From Paraglaciecola hydrolytica (GTDB lineage: Bacteria; Pseudomonadota; Gammaproteobacteria; Enterobacterales; Alteromonadaceae), in NCBI RefSeq assembly GCF_001565895.1, contig NZ_LSNE01000003.1:2653-66652 (forward strand): a stretch of 64,000 nucleotides of DNA, given 5' to 3'. The notes below the pieces were generated by a model that did not search any database, was not told the origin of the DNA, and saw nothing but the letters and a program-made list of their open reading frames with translations. A program made the position numbers and the translations under genes. Positions 8,865 through 18,006 of the stretch are shown here, in pieces; positions within the stretch are counted from its first letter, which is position 1, and each line of letters begins with the position of its first letter.

Positions 8865-9626
8865 TTAGATACCATCACCAAATTCATGTAAACCACACTC
8901 GCGTTTCATACCAAAGAATCGGGTATCTTGTTCGTTCATGCCTTCTTCCAACGAACGAGTAGTGTGCCAATCGCCAATGGATACATACCCTTTTTCCCAT
9001 AAAGGATGGTAGGGCAAGTCATGCTCTTTGAGGTAATAATGAATATCTTTATTACTCCAATCGATAATCGGATAAATTTTGTATTGGTTTTTCAACTGCT
9101 GCACAACAGGTAAAGTTTCACGCATGTCAGACTGACTTCGGCGCAAACCAGCAAACCAAGATTTGGCTGATAGCTCTTGTAGCGCTTTTTGCATTGGCTG
9201 CACTTTATTTAAGTTGTTGTATTGCTCCATGCCATCTAAACCTTGTTCCCACAGTTTACCCATACGAGCCTCTTGCCATGCAGGAGACATATCTGCGCTG
9301 AAAACTTTGAGGTTTAGATTCAGACGACTGGTTAACTCATCAATAAATTGGTAGGTTTCCGGAAACAAATAACCAGTATCCGTTAATACCACTGGGATAT
9401 CCGGATACTGACGAGTGAGCATGTGCAACATCACCGCAGCCTGTGCACCAAAACTGGATGACAAGATAAAGTTGGCGGGTAAATGTTCCAACGCCCAGCT
9501 TATCCGCTGCTCGGCGCTAGCCAATTCCAAGCGTTGATTCACCTCAGCCAGCGACTCTTGCCCATTAATCGCGGGCAAGACTGGTTTAAGTGCGTCACTC
9601 AGCACAGAATTTTGTGCCTTAGGCAT
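8865..9626 (-). CDS. cysH: Phosphoadenylyl-sulfate reductase CysH
   Basis: CysH reduces PAPS to sulfite with thioredoxin as electron donor in assimilatory sulfate reduction. The PP-loop-like [21 protein letters not shown], the arginine-rich LRRSQSDMR and the C-terminal catalytic ECGLH are all visible. This last Cys is the only cysteine in the protein, so the [4Fe-4S] cysteines of APS reductases are absent and the substrate should be PAPS, not APS. I start it at 9626 (MPKAQNS), where AAGGA lies at good spacing; a longer frame reaches 9647. It overlaps the end of cysI by 8 bp and is the last gene of cysJIH. Confidence 0.96.
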   Translation of the reverse strand: MPKAQNSVLSDALKPVLPAINGQESLAEVNQRLELASAEQRISWALEHLPANFILSSSFGAQAAVMLHMLTRQYPDIPVVLTDTGYLFPETYQFIDELTSRLNLNLKVFSADMSPAWQEARMGKLWEQGLDGMEQYNNLNKVQPMQKALQELSAKSWFAGLRRSQSDMRETLPVVQQLKNQYKIYPIIDWSNKDIHYYLKEHDLPYHPLWEKGYVSIGDWHTTRSLEEGMNEQDTRFFGMKRECGLHEFGDGI

Positions 9627-11331
9627 AAAAATCCTTAGCAGAATCAACTACCGGAGCAATAATTTCTGCTCTGATTACATAGTCACCAAAAGCCTCATTA
9701 GCTAAGCGTTCTTGTGACCAGCGGCCAATCAAAACATCCAATTCGTCCATGATTTGTTGTTCGCTAATATTCTCCAAATACATTTTTGGAATACGTGTAC
9801 CGTTGCGATTACCACCTAAATGGAAGTTGTATTTACCTGGACCTTTGCCCACTAAACCCACTTCGGCCAACATGGCACGGCCACAACCATTCGGACAGCC
9901 AGTAACACGAAATATAATGCTGTCATCCGCTAAACCGTGTTTAGCTAACAATCCTTCTATCTGCGTCACAGCATCAGGCAAATAACGTTCTGCTTCTGCC
10001 ATCGCTAAAGGACAAGTAGGCAAAGCTACACAAGCCATAGAATCTTTGCGCTGGGCGCTCACATCATCAGCCATCAAACCATGTTGACGTGCAAGTTGCT
10101 CGATCGTCTCTTTTAGCTCAGCGGGTACACCTGCAACGATTAAGTTTTGGTTAGCGGTTAAACGAAAATCACCAGGGTGAATTTTTGCTATCTCGGCACA
10201 ACCCGTTTTTAAGGTTTTACCGGGATAATCAAGAATACGGCCATTTTCAATAAACAGCGTTAAATGGTATTTACCATCAACTCCTGCAACCCAACCAATG
10301 CGGTCACCGCGCTCGGTAAATTCATAAGGACGGCTAGCGGTAAATTGCACACCAGCACGCTTTTCAACTTCAGTCTTGAAGTTTTCAACGCCAACCCGTT
10401 CTAGGGTATATTTGGTTTTGGCATTTTTACGAGCGACTCTATTACCCCAGTCACGTTGGGTGGTAACCACAGCTTCGGCTATCGCTAAAGTATGCTCTAA
10501 GGGGATAAAACCAAAATCGTCAGCTTTACGCGGGTAGGTTTCTTTATCACCATGAGTCATGGCCAAGCCACCACCCACTAGTACGTTAAAACCAACAAGC
10601 TTGCCATCATGAGCAATTGCCACAAAATTCAAGTCATTAGCATGTACGTCCACGTCATTTTGCGGCGGGATCACAACAGTCGTTTTAAATTTACGCGGTA
10701 AATAGGTGCTACCTAAAATAGGTTCATGATCCGTGGTTTCTAACTTTTCGCCATCCAGCCAAATTTCAGCATAGGCTCGCGTTTTAGGCAGCAAATGTTC
10801 ACTGATCTTTTTGGCCCATTCATAGGCTTCTTGATGAACTATTGACTCAACCGGATTAGAAGTACACAAGACATTACGATTTACATCACCCGCTGTTGCA
10901 ATGGCATCAATGCCTACTTGATTAAGGGTTTGATGCATCAGTTTAATATGTGGCTTTAATACCCCATGAAACTGAAATGTTTGACGTGTAGTCAGGCGGA
11001 TACTGCCATATAGGCTTTTTTCTTCAGCAAATTTGTCAATCGCTAACCACTGCGCCGTACTAATAATGCCACCCGGTAAACGGGCACGTAACATCACATT
11101 TTGTAGGGGCTCAAGTTTTTGCTTGGCACGCTCAGCACGCAAGTCACGATCATCCTGCTGATACATGCCATGAAAACGAATTAGCTGAAAGTTATCACCC
11201 ACAAAGGCGCCCGTTAAGTCGTCTTGCAGATCTTGCGCTATGGTGCCACGTAAAAAATTACTTTGGGTTTTTAAACGTTCGTTGTCGGCTAATTTGCCTT
11301 GTACGATAAATTTAGTGTTGTCAGTCGTCAT
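9619..11331 (-). CDS. cysI: Sulfite reductase hemoprotein subunit CysI
   Basis: The beta subunit of NADPH-sulfite reductase, which reduces sulfite to sulfide by six electrons on a coupled siroheme and [4Fe-4S] centre. The 570-residue length is normal. The four cluster and siroheme ligands are seen as CVALPTC and CPNGC in the C-terminal half, and the arginine/lysine-rich substrate region ([11 protein letters not shown]) is present in the N-terminal repeat. Its ATG shares one base with the stop codon of cysJ (TAATG), which indicates translational coupling. The order cysJ-cysI-cysH is the classical operon. Confidence 0.97.
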   Translation of the reverse strand: MTTDNTKFIVQGKLADNERLKTQSNFLRGTIAQDLQDDLTGAFVGDNFQLIRFHGMYQQDDRDLRAERAKQKLEPLQNVMLRARLPGGIISTAQWLAIDKFAEEKSLYGSIRLTTRQTFQFHGVLKPHIKLMHQTLNQVGIDAIATAGDVNRNVLCTSNPVESIVHQEAYEWAKKISEHLLPKTRAYAEIWLDGEKLETTDHEPILGSTYLPRKFKTTVVIPPQNDVDVHANDLNFVAIAHDGKLVGFNVLVGGGLAMTHGDKETYPRKADDFGFIPLEHTLAIAEAVVTTQRDWGNRVARKNAKTKYTLERVGVENFKTEVEKRAGVQFTASRPYEFTERGDRIGWVAGVDGKYHLTLFIENGRILDYPGKTLKTGCAEIAKIHPGDFRLTANQNLIVAGVPAELKETIEQLARQHGLMADDVSAQRKDSMACVALPTCPLAMAEAERYLPDAVTQIEGLLAKHGLADDSIIFRVTGCPNGCGRAMLAEVGLVGKGPGKYNFHLGGNRNGTRIPKMYLENISEQQIMDELDVLIGRWSQERLANEAFGDYVIRAEIIAPVVDSAKDFYA

Positions 11332-13139
11332 TAGTAAACGTCCTTCTGATAGCGTTTTGCACGTCTTAAATCAGTTAAATAAAGTTCTGCCTGTTCAGCC
11401 GTTTTACCACCAAACTCAACCACAACATGAATAAGAGCATCATGTACATCTTTTGCCATGTGGTTTGCATCACCACAAATATACAAATGTGCACCTTTTT
11501 CGAGCCATTGATACAGCTCTGCACCCTGTTCTTTGATGCGGTGTTGCACGTAGACTTTCTGTTCTTGATCACGAGAAAATGCCAAGCTGACTTTAGTTAA
11601 TACACCCTCTTTAACAAAACGTTGCCATTCAGTTTGATATAAAAAATCTTGGGTATAATTTGGATTACCAAAAAACAGCCAGTTTTTACCTTCTGCTTCA
11701 TCGGCTTGACGCTGTTGCATAAAGGCTCTGAAAGGCGCTATACCAGTGCCAGGGCCAATCATGATCACATCGGTATTAGGATCATCGGGCAATCTGAAAT
11801 TATCATTGTGTTCAACAAACACACCTAGTTCGCCACCGGCTTCCAAACGCGCAGCCAAATAACTGGAAGCTCCGCCTTGGCGTAGGTTTCCTTCGTTATC
11901 GTATTGCAATAACGCCACAGTTAAGTGCACTTCGTCTTCTACTTCATCCTGAGATGAGGCAATGGAATACAAACGTGGGGTAATTTTGCGTAAACAATCT
12001 AGCAATTGCTGAGCGGTAACATGAGCCGGATATTCTCTGACGATATCCACTATCTGACGAGAAGCCAGATAAGTGCGCAAGGCTTCTTTGTCTGTTGCCA
12101 AATCAATTAGCTGTTTGTTTTGGGTAAAGGCACTATATGCACTAATAAAAGTTGGATAACTTTGGGTTAACTCAAACTGATTAATTAGCGCATCACGCAC
12201 CGTATACTTTGCACCCGCAAGCTCAACCGTAGCTGATGGCTGAATTGATAATAACTGTAACAATTCATCAACTAAAGCCGCATCATTTTTAAACCATACC
12301 CCTAAAGCATCACCCGGTCGGTACTGAATTCCCGAACCTTCTAATGAGATCTCGATATGACGGATATCTTTAACCGAATCACGGCCAGTAATTTTTTGGC
12401 TTTCAAGTAAGGACGCACTAAAAGGGTTCTTTTTGTTATAAACACTTGCCTTATTACTGGCCTGAGCACGCGCATTGCTTGTGACAGCGGGAGTCGCCGA
12501 TTGCTGTAATAGCTCGTCACTGATTTTAGCGATAACTGCGCCAAACCATGCCTGACAGGCATCATCGTAATCCACATCGCAATCAACCCTGTCAATAATA
12601 CGTTTAGCACCTAAGTCGGCCAAACGTTGATCAAAGTCTTTACCTGTCTGACAGAAAAACTCGTAACTGCTGTCACCTAAACCTAAAACAGAAAATTTCA
12701 GATCAGGTAATTTTACGGCTTTTTTACTGGCTAAAAATTCATGTAATTCAACAGCATCATCCGGCGCATCACCTTCACCATGAGTACTGGCGATCACCAC
12801 CAAATGGGTTTCCGCTTTTAATTGCTTGGCTTTGTAGTCAGCCATATTCGACAGCGTGACAGGAATATTTTTAGCTTCGAGCAGGGCTTTAAACTCAGCC
12901 GCTACGGACTTAGCATTGCCGGTTTGTGAACCATATAAAATAGTTAACTTTTTATCATTGGCAACGCTGCTCTGGACAGCTTGCACACTCTGACCTGATT
13001 GAGCAAGCCCTGCCAAATAACCGCTTAACCAGTTTAATTGTTGAGAACTTAAGGTAGAGCTAAGCTGATTGACAAGTGCCCATTGGCTGTCGTTCAACGC
13101 GACCATCATGTTTGAATTTTGTTGTGCTGCTATAGACAT
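11331..13139 (-). CDS. cysJ: Sulfite reductase flavoprotein subunit CysJ
   Basis: The alpha subunit of NADPH-sulfite reductase, which carries electrons from NADPH through FAD and FMN to CysI. A flavodoxin domain lies at about 65-205 ([12 protein letters not shown] phosphate loop), then an FAD-binding domain with RLYSIASSQ, and an NADPH domain with [12 protein letters not shown]; the protein ends in the usual RRYQKDVY-like tail (KRYQKDVY). At 602 residues it has the normal length. It is the first gene of cysJIH, so the operon promoter must lie in 13140-13238. I could not pick a convincing -35/-10 pair or CysB site there. Confidence 0.97.
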   Translation of the reverse strand: MSIAAQQNSNMMVALNDSQWALVNQLSSTLSSQQLNWLSGYLAGLAQSGQSVQAVQSSVANDKKLTILYGSQTGNAKSVAAEFKALLEAKNIPVTLSNMADYKAKQLKAETHLVVIASTHGEGDAPDDAVELHEFLASKKAVKLPDLKFSVLGLGDSSYEFFCQTGKDFDQRLADLGAKRIIDRVDCDVDYDDACQAWFGAVIAKISDELLQQSATPAVTSNARAQASNKASVYNKKNPFSASLLESQKITGRDSVKDIRHIEISLEGSGIQYRPGDALGVWFKNDAALVDELLQLLSIQPSATVELAGAKYTVRDALINQFELTQSYPTFISAYSAFTQNKQLIDLATDKEALRTYLASRQIVDIVREYPAHVTAQQLLDCLRKITPRLYSIASSQDEVEDEVHLTVALLQYDNEGNLRQGGASSYLAARLEAGGELGVFVEHNDNFRLPDDPNTDVIMIGPGTGIAPFRAFMQQRQADEAEGKNWLFFGNPNYTQDFLYQTEWQRFVKEGVLTKVSLAFSRDQEQKVYVQHRIKEQGAELYQWLEKGAHLYICGDANHMAKDVHDALIHVVVEFGGKTAEQAELYLTDLRRAKRYQKDVY

Positions 13140-13238
13140 AAATCACTAACCGTTATTAATACCTTAGTAGATTAGCGATTTAAGCCCATAACCGGAAAGA
13201 ATAAAAACTGATTTTTTATTACTTAAAAGCCTGAAACA

Positions 13239-13997
13239 TTAAAAGTGTAGTTCTAAACCAGCAAAAGCACCTTTAAATTCTAAATTAGAATAGATCCCAT
13301 CCAGATCATCCAGATCAACTTCAACTGAGCGGTAACCCAACTGGAAGGTCATATCGATGGCGAGGTTTTCCATCAAACTATAGGTCAATGCGGCCTGATA
13401 ATCGGTCAACGTTTGGTCATCAAAACTTAAAAAACTACCTTCAATATAAAAACCTAAACCTGTGGTCGGAATACCTATCGCTACTCTTGAATAAACCATA
13501 GGCACCACCCCAGAAAACTCCTCGCGACCACTTGTGCTGGGGTCTTCGCTATCAATAACAAATAACTCGCCATCCAAATATTTGGCATTGATACCCACAT
13601 CAAAACTTATAAGATCATTATCAAATAGTTCGTAATACAAAATCGCATCTGTGCTGGTGAGTTTGATATCAGTCAGTGCGGTACTGTTGGCCGTAAATAA
13701 TTCGTCGCCAAAGGTAAAACTGGTCGTCAAAGATACTTTTCCGTCGGTATCCATGCCTGTTCTTTGCACTTTCAAATTAGGCACAAGCGGAATGGGATGC
13801 TCAAATGCCACATAAAAACTACCTTGCGTTTTATCTTCGAAGTTAAACGCAATGTTGGTGCCGTCATCCGAAAAGCCACCAATGGTTTCCATATTCCAGC
13901 CTTGAGCGCCAGCATATAGTCCCAATAATGTATCAGCCTGAGCTGAAACACAGCCAAGTAAACTAACCATGCCAATAGATAGTGCGTATTTTTTCAT
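13239..13997 (-). CDS. TIGR04219 family outer membrane beta-barrel protein
   Basis: A 252-residue exported protein of the TIGR04219 outer membrane family. A signal peptide (residues 1-21, cleavage after SAQA) is followed by alternating amphipathic strands, and the chain ends in LELHF, a terminal phenylalanine typical of BAM-assembled barrels. The function and any transported compound are unknown. Its start lies only 4 bp beyond the stop of the DUF2333 gene, so the two are almost certainly co-transcribed and perhaps coupled. Confidence 0.85.
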   Translation of the reverse strand: MKKYALSIGMVSLLGCVSAQADTLLGLYAGAQGWNMETIGGFSDDGTNIAFNFEDKTQGSFYVAFEHPIPLVPNLKVQRTGMDTDGKVSLTTSFTFGDELFTANSTALTDIKLTSTDAILYYELFDNDLISFDVGINAKYLDGELFVIDSEDPSTSGREEFSGVVPMVYSRVAIGIPTTGLGFYIEGSFLSFDDQTLTDYQAALTYSLMENLAIDMTFQLGYRSVEVDLDDLDGIYSNLEFKGAFAGLELHF

Positions 13998-14001
13998 AGT
14001 A

Positions 14002-14994
14002 TCAACCTTGATTTAATAATTCTGATAGCTCAATAAGAGCCGCATTTGCCCGCGATATATAGTTTGCCATGACCAAAGAATGATTAGCCAACAGTCCAAA
14101 ACCACTGCCATTAAGAATAAACGGACTCCAGATAGGTTCCTGCGTCGCTTCTAGTTCACGCACAATTTGTTGCAAACTGATACGTGCATTCTTTTTCTCT
14201 AATACATCGGCAAAATCGGCTTCAACGGCTTTAAGAAAATGTAATAGAGCCCAACTAGCACCCCGCGCTTCATAAAAATTGTTATCTAATTGCCACCAAC
14301 TAGTTTTATCCACTAAGTGACGTGCAGTAGGAGTAGATTGGCTAGCCTGTGCATCACCGGCCAAGCTGGTATCTAAACGATCTTGTCCAACACTGGCACT
14401 GAGCCTTTGTGACAAACTGCCTAAACGTTTTTCGACTTGCTTGAGCCAATCACGTAAGTTATCGGCTCGGGCGTAAAACTGTCCTTGATTCTGCTGGATG
14501 TCAGATAAAGTGGTGCGATACAAATATAAATAATCAATGCCTTCTTGATAACGGGATTCAGCAGATGGCAATAACCAATCCAAATGGTTATTATTAAATA
14601 AGGGCTGAGCTTTGGTTAAATTTGGATTTTCTAAGGATTGTGACTGTGAACGGCTCAAATCTTTACGCATGGCCAAGGACAAATCCCGCGTCATTTCTAA
14701 TACGCCAAACTCCCAACTAGGCATATCATCCATCAATACACTGGGTGGTAATACGTCATTAGATAAGTATCCACCGGATTTATTTAACAAAGATTCACTG
14801 ACCGCGATTAAGGTTGTTGTCATGGTATAACCAGGTACGACTTTTTCATTGCGTAATTGAGCTTGTTGAGCCGCTAACTCTCTAGGCTCAAATAATTCAG
14901 GCTCAACACTCCAAAACAAAGACACTATCCATAAGAGTAGGAAAAAAGCAGCCAGGTAAGTTGCGATCCATTTGGGGCTCAAAAATCGTTGCAT
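14002..14994 (-). CDS. DUF2333 family inner membrane protein
   Basis: A 330-residue protein of the DUF2333 family. One N-terminal membrane segment (about residues 10-30) is followed by a soluble, mainly helical region that should be periplasmic. An AAGGGGA ribosome binding site supports this start. The gene sits 30 bp after the copper chaperone gene and 4 bp before the TIGR04219 barrel gene, in one direction, which suggests a three-gene envelope unit. The family has no known function. Confidence 0.85.
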   Translation of the reverse strand: MQRFLSPKWIATYLAAFFLLLWIVSLFWSVEPELFEPRELAAQQAQLRNEKVVPGYTMTTTLIAVSESLLNKSGGYLSNDVLPPSVLMDDMPSWEFGVLEMTRDLSLAMRKDLSRSQSQSLENPNLTKAQPLFNNNHLDWLLPSAESRYQEGIDYLYLYRTTLSDIQQNQGQFYARADNLRDWLKQVEKRLGSLSQRLSASVGQDRLDTSLAGDAQASQSTPTARHLVDKTSWWQLDNNFYEARGASWALLHFLKAVEADFADVLEKKNARISLQQIVRELEATQEPIWSPFILNGSGFGLLANHSLVMANYISRANAALIELSELLNQG

Positions 14995-15024
14995 AATATT
15001 CCCCTTAAATTGAAATATACGTTA

Positions 15025-15444
15025 TTACGGCCTAACCACTATAGCATCAAATGACACCTGCAAACCTGCCTTAGTGCTCAGATTAAAGTTAACACTTTGC
15101 CCCTCAACCAATGGTTTTTTTAAACCAAACACCATCAAGTGCAAACCACCCGGCACAAATTGAATACTCTGGCCGGCCGCTATTGTGAGTTCATTTTGAC
15201 GTTCCATGTGCATACCATCATCGTCCATCACGTGTTTATGTATTTCTACGCTGCGGGCTATATCAGTACTTACTGCGGCGCTAATGATGATTTCAGCTAT
15301 ATCACCAGTATTTTCAAGTGCAAAATAAGCTGAAGAATTAGGAACGCCAGGAGGTAACAAACGTAAAGTGGCATCTTTTACCACTAACTCTGCGTGACAA
15401 GGCAAAAGAACAAAGGCGCAAAACAAGCTTATCCATTTAATCAT
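15025..15444 (-). CDS. Periplasmic copper chaperone PCu(A)C
   Basis: A small secreted copper-binding protein that in other bacteria supplies Cu(I) to the CuA site of cytochrome c oxidase. After a signal peptide (cleaved near PCHA) the family's histidine/methionine ligands are seen: HKHVMDDDGMHM and, further on, GGLHLMVFG. These match the H(M)X10MX21HXM pattern. I prefer the start at 15444 (MIKWIS) over 15459, because GGA lies at good spacing from it. No oxidase gene is in the window. It heads the DUF2333-TIGR04219 group. Confidence 0.9.
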   Translation of the reverse strand: MIKWISLFCAFVLLPCHAELVVKDATLRLLPPGVPNSSAYFALENTGDIAEIIISAAVSTDIARSVEIHKHVMDDDGMHMERQNELTIAAGQSIQFVPGGLHLMVFGLKKPLVEGQSVNFNLSTKAGLQVSFDAIVVRP

Positions 15445-15547
15445 TTCAATTCCATACAACTAGTTGTTTCAATTTAGAATTATTCAGTAATTCAGGATAA
15501 TTTGCCAACTCTTAATTAGACTATTTTTAATCGCTAATTTTTTACTA

Positions 15548-15892
15548 CTAATAAGTATTGTGGCGGCGTTTATCATCTTTATCTTTAACGAGATAATAAA
15601 TTATAAAGGCAATCAGCAATACCGGCCAAAAGACACTCAGCCCTGCGATAAATAGTCCGACTAAGCCTGCACACAGTGCAAACAACAGAGCGCCAAACAC
15701 ACTGACAGCCACCGCAAACCCGACTATCACCAAGATAGCTACCACCACTGTAATTAGTAAAATAGTCATAAAAGGCTCTACCCATTGTTGGTCAATTTGC
15801 ACACGCAGATCAAGCCACTGTGTCGCGATTGAACCAACACAAACGGTTAGCACTATCGCAATCAAAATGGCCAAAATCAGGTTCTTGATCAT
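15548..15892 (-). CDS. Small membrane protein in the psp operon
   Basis: A 114-residue protein made mainly of hydrophobic segments at about residues 3-23, 43-68 and 72-104, ending in a charged KDKDDKRRHN tail. I do not recognise the family. It starts only 8 bp after the stop of pspC and runs in the same direction, so it is very probably part of the phage-shock operon. It does not resemble E. coli PspB or PspD, and might replace one of them in PspA/PspC signalling; that is inference. Confidence 0.75.
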   Translation of the reverse strand: MIKNLILAILIAIVLTVCVGSIATQWLDLRVQIDQQWVEPFMTILLITVVVAILVIVGFAVAVSVFGALLFALCAGLVGLFIAGLSVFWPVLLIAFIIYYLVKDKDDKRRHNTY

Positions 15893-15900
15893 GATTTAAC

Positions 15901-16101
15901 TCAGCGTGTAGGTAGCAGCAACACGGCCATAAAATAAGCCACGGCGGTCGCTACAGGTAACATAACTAAGCAAACCAAAGCAGCAACCCTGACTAACCAA
16001 CGTGGTTGTTCCCAATGTTTAGCCAATCCAGCACATACACCTGAGATTTTGCTATTCAGGGTATCTCTGTGCAATCTGTTAACATCGAAGTACTGTCTCA
16101 T
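15901..16101 (-). CDS. pspC: PspC-domain membrane protein
   Basis: A 66-residue PspC-domain protein. PspC proteins sense envelope stress and bind PspA at the inner membrane. The domain's amphipathic start (LHRDTLNSKISGVCAGLAKHW) is followed by one long hydrophobic stretch (about 33-63). It is about half as long as E. coli PspC (119 residues) and consists of little beyond the domain. I start it at 16101, where GAGGA lies 8 bases upstream; the frame could begin at 16119 but without a ribosome binding site. There is no pspB between it and pspA. Confidence 0.88.
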   Translation of the reverse strand: MRQYFDVNRLHRDTLNSKISGVCAGLAKHWEQPRWLVRVAALVCLVMLPVATAVAYFMAVLLLPTR

Positions 16102-16135
16102 TTTTTTATCCTCGAACATTTTAAAGTTTCAGCGC

Positions 16136-16156
16136 GTGGTAACTCAGCGTTACCAC
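16136..16156 (-). promoter_or_regulatory. Hairpin between pspA and pspC
   Basis: A perfect inverted repeat (GTGGTAAC, 5-base loop, GTTACCAC) lies in the 85-bp gap between pspA and pspC. No T run follows, so it is more likely an RNA processing or stability element that lets pspA be expressed above pspC than a full terminator. That role is inferred. Confidence 0.5.
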
Positions 16157-16186
16157 AGCCAGCATTATTTCTATACTAAACACTCA

Positions 16187-16846
16187 CTAAGCCGCTTTTT
16201 TACGTAATTTGGCCAACTCTTGTTCAATTTTTTCTTCAGCTTCGAGTTGCACAAACTGGCTGCTCAGATTCTGTGATGAACGTAACAAATCAAAAGCATC
16301 AACTTGCGACTCTAAGTCGTCAATGCGGCGTTCATACTGTTCAAAACGATTGATTGCAGCGTCAATTTTCTCAGCACTGGTATTATTTTTAGCTTGTAAA
16401 CGCACCGTAACTGAACGTTCTCTCACTACAAATGAATTTTGTTTAGCACGTGCCTCAGCTAACTTTTCTTGTAACTTAGCAGTATCAGTCTGTAAATTAC
16501 TTAAAGACTCTTCAACGGTCACCAATTCAGCCTGAAAACCGCTAAGCTGTTGTTGACACGTATGTTTTTCTGCTAAGGCGGCTCTGGCAAGATCTTCGCG
16601 ATTTTTATCCATTGCTAATGCAGCATTGGCCTGCCAGTTTTCAATTTGCTGTTGAGTCTTTTCTGTTTTACGTTGCAAGCGCTTTTTTTCCGCTAAATGC
16701 GATGCCGCTACAGAGCGAAGTTCAACTAAGGTTTCATCCATTTCCTGCACTAATAATTTCAGCACTTTTGCCGGATCTTCTGCCTTATCTAAGATGGCAT
16801 TAAGGTTGGCTTGTACTATGTCTGACATTCTTGACAACATTCCCAT
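16187..16846 (-). CDS. pspA: Phage shock protein A
   Basis: PspA is a peripheral inner-membrane protein of the ESCRT-III-like family that stabilises damaged membranes and, in enteric bacteria, inhibits the activator PspF. The 219-residue protein starts MGMLSRMSDIVQANLNAILD with the amphipathic membrane-binding helix, followed by long coiled coils (about 25-190). Length matches E. coli PspA (222). GGAG precedes the start, and a sigma-54-type promoter lies about 65 bp upstream. The activator gene pspF, often divergent from pspA, is not in the upstream gap. Confidence 0.96.
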   Translation of the reverse strand: MGMLSRMSDIVQANLNAILDKAEDPAKVLKLLVQEMDETLVELRSVAASHLAEKKRLQRKTEKTQQQIENWQANAALAMDKNREDLARAALAEKHTCQQQLSGFQAELVTVEESLSNLQTDTAKLQEKLAEARAKQNSFVVRERSVTVRLQAKNNTSAEKIDAAINRFEQYERRIDDLESQVDAFDLLRSSQNLSSQFVQLEAEEKIEQELAKLRKKAA

Positions 16847-17325
16847 TTTGAATTCTCCAGTAAGATTAATAAGTATTCTAGCGGGGTAAATTTCACTAGT
16901 ACTTTACTATTACAAATCCCATGCCAAACCATATAAATTGATTAAACCATTGTTTTTAAAGGACAATATCAATATTAAGTAATGATCGCTCAAGTTAGAT
17001 AAAATAGAAATGGCCAATATAGCCACTTGTTTAGCGTTTTTGACTAAAAAATGAAAAAGGCGTTTTAAACTCAAATTGATCGTTGTTTATAGGGCGCTAA
17101 AACGAAGGCGTGTTGCAGTTTCTCTTTAGTCAGTGATGAAGCACTAGCTTTGCTGCACACATCCAGTTGCAATGGTTTTTACACAACACATAGGTTTAAT
17201 CATCACGCAAAAATTGACGCTCGCAGGGCTGATAACAACAAAATGGGCTTGAAAATAAAATAGGGTTAAAACGAGGGAGATAAAAAAAGCAGGATTCAAT
17301 CGCAAAGAAACGGTCAATACAACTT
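16847..17325. other. Intergenic region upstream of pspA
   Basis: About 480 bp with no credible gene. It holds the pspA promoter (16911-16926), then AT-rich sequence that could contain activator and IHF sites. An inverted repeat AAACGGTC / GACCGTTT at about 17308-17340 overlaps the end of the 50-residue peptide gene and may end its transcript. No pspF and no RNA gene were seen. Confidence 0.6.
16911..16926 (-). promoter_or_regulatory. Sigma-54-type promoter of pspA
   Basis: On the minus strand TGGCATGGGATTTGTA matches the -24/-12 consensus TGGCACG, four bases, TTGCA, with the correct GG-to-TG spacing; it deviates at two positions (T for C in each half). It lies 65 bp upstream of the pspA start. 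Psp operons are known to be sigma-54 dependent in enteric bacteria, which makes the match meaningful. Confidence 0.65.
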
Positions 17326-17478
17326 TTAGAGACCGTTTCGATAATTAACAGAGACAGACTGACGACTGCACATCGGCGTTTTGTGAACTAAGCCTATTAG
17401 GCTAAAGACCACTGCACCTAAGATGTATGCCAGTACTGGCGCTAGGGACAAATAAAGTAAGGGCATATGACTCATCAT
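17326..17478 (-). CDS. 50-residue single-span membrane peptide
   Basis: A short frame that begins ATGATGAGTCAT and ends at TAA. It encodes MMSHMPLLYLSLAP, a hydrophobic span to about residue 30 (LAYILGAVVFSLIGLVH), and a polar, basic C-terminal tail. A strong ribosome binding site, TAAGGAGTA, stands 7 bases before the start. The gene begins 11 bp after the stop of the secreted-protein gene at 17490, so the two are probably co-transcribed. I do not recognise a family. The coding call rests on the ribosome binding site, the operon position and the clear membrane span. Confidence 0.6.
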   Translation of the reverse strand: MMSHMPLLYLSLAPVLAYILGAVVFSLIGLVHKTPMCSRQSVSVNYRNGL

Positions 17479-17489
17479 ATTAATACTCC

Positions 17490-17765
17490 TTACTCTGCTT
17501 CGTTTTTATCGGCCTCAATTACTTTGATATCAGTAATGGTCACTTTCGCAATATAGGTCTTTTCTTCGTTAAAACTTAAAGAATTAGTCGCCGTTAATAC
17601 CGCTGCTTGCACACTATACTGAACTTCTTGCGACGCTACTTGTACTGCTTGAGTCACTAAAGTTGTTACGTAGTCTTCAACAGACATTTCTTTTGCTTGT
17701 ACGCCAGCAGCAAAAACTAAACTAGAAACTAAGGCTACTGCTGCGATTTTAGATTTAATGAACAT
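17490..17765 (-). CDS. Small exported protein, function unknown
   Basis: A 91-residue protein with a clear signal peptide (MFIKSKIAAVALVSSLVFAA, cleavage after GVQA), leaving about 70 residues. The mature part has a helical start rich in Val/Thr/Gln and a strand-rich, acidic end (KVTITDIKVIEADKNEAE). I start it at 17765 because AAAAGGAAA lies upstream; a longer frame to 17807 has no such site. It is followed by the 50-residue membrane peptide. Nested palindromes at 17793-17852 directly upstream suggest it is regulated. I do not recognise the family. Confidence 0.7.
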   Translation of the reverse strand: MFIKSKIAAVALVSSLVFAAGVQAKEMSVEDYVTTLVTQAVQVASQEVQYSVQAAVLTATNSLSFNEEKTYIAKVTITDIKVIEADKNEAE

Positions 17766-17792
17766 GATATTTTCCTTTTGGGTTAAATTAAA

Positions 17793-17852
17793 AACTATCT
17801 TAAGCATTACTAGATAGTTATTGCTTAAGTCGCAATAACTATTGCGATAGTT
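17793..17852. repeat. Nested palindromes upstream of the small exported protein
   Basis: Three interlaced inverted repeats occupy 60 bp: AACTATCT (17793-17800) with AGATAGTT (17812-17819); CTTAAGCA (17799-17806) with TGCTTAAG (17822-17829); and CGCAATA / TATTGCG (17831-17846) with two bases between the arms. A further 15-bp palindrome, TGGTTAAATTAACCA, is at 17953-17967. They lie 28-87 bp before the start codon and look like operators or a leader RNA with alternative folds; I cannot tell which. Confidence 0.5.
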
Positions 17853-18006
17853 GTGCCAAATTGGAAAAAATATGTATCACTATGTTTTTTAAGGATTTTT
17901 TATTTTATAACTGCATTTTAGCTGTGGTTGAATTACGTTCAAAAATACATTTTGGTTAAATTAACCATCTACTTAGTCAATTTAGCCAAACTGGACACTG
18001 AATAAT

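Noticed and set aside
13140-13238. CysB-dependent promoter of cysJIH
   Set aside because: It must lie here, but no -35/-10 pair or CysB pattern was clear enough to place.
16847-17325. Hidden pspF or small RNA upstream of pspA
   Set aside because: No frame with AAA+ motifs fits into this gap, and I found no convincing RNA fold ending in a T run.
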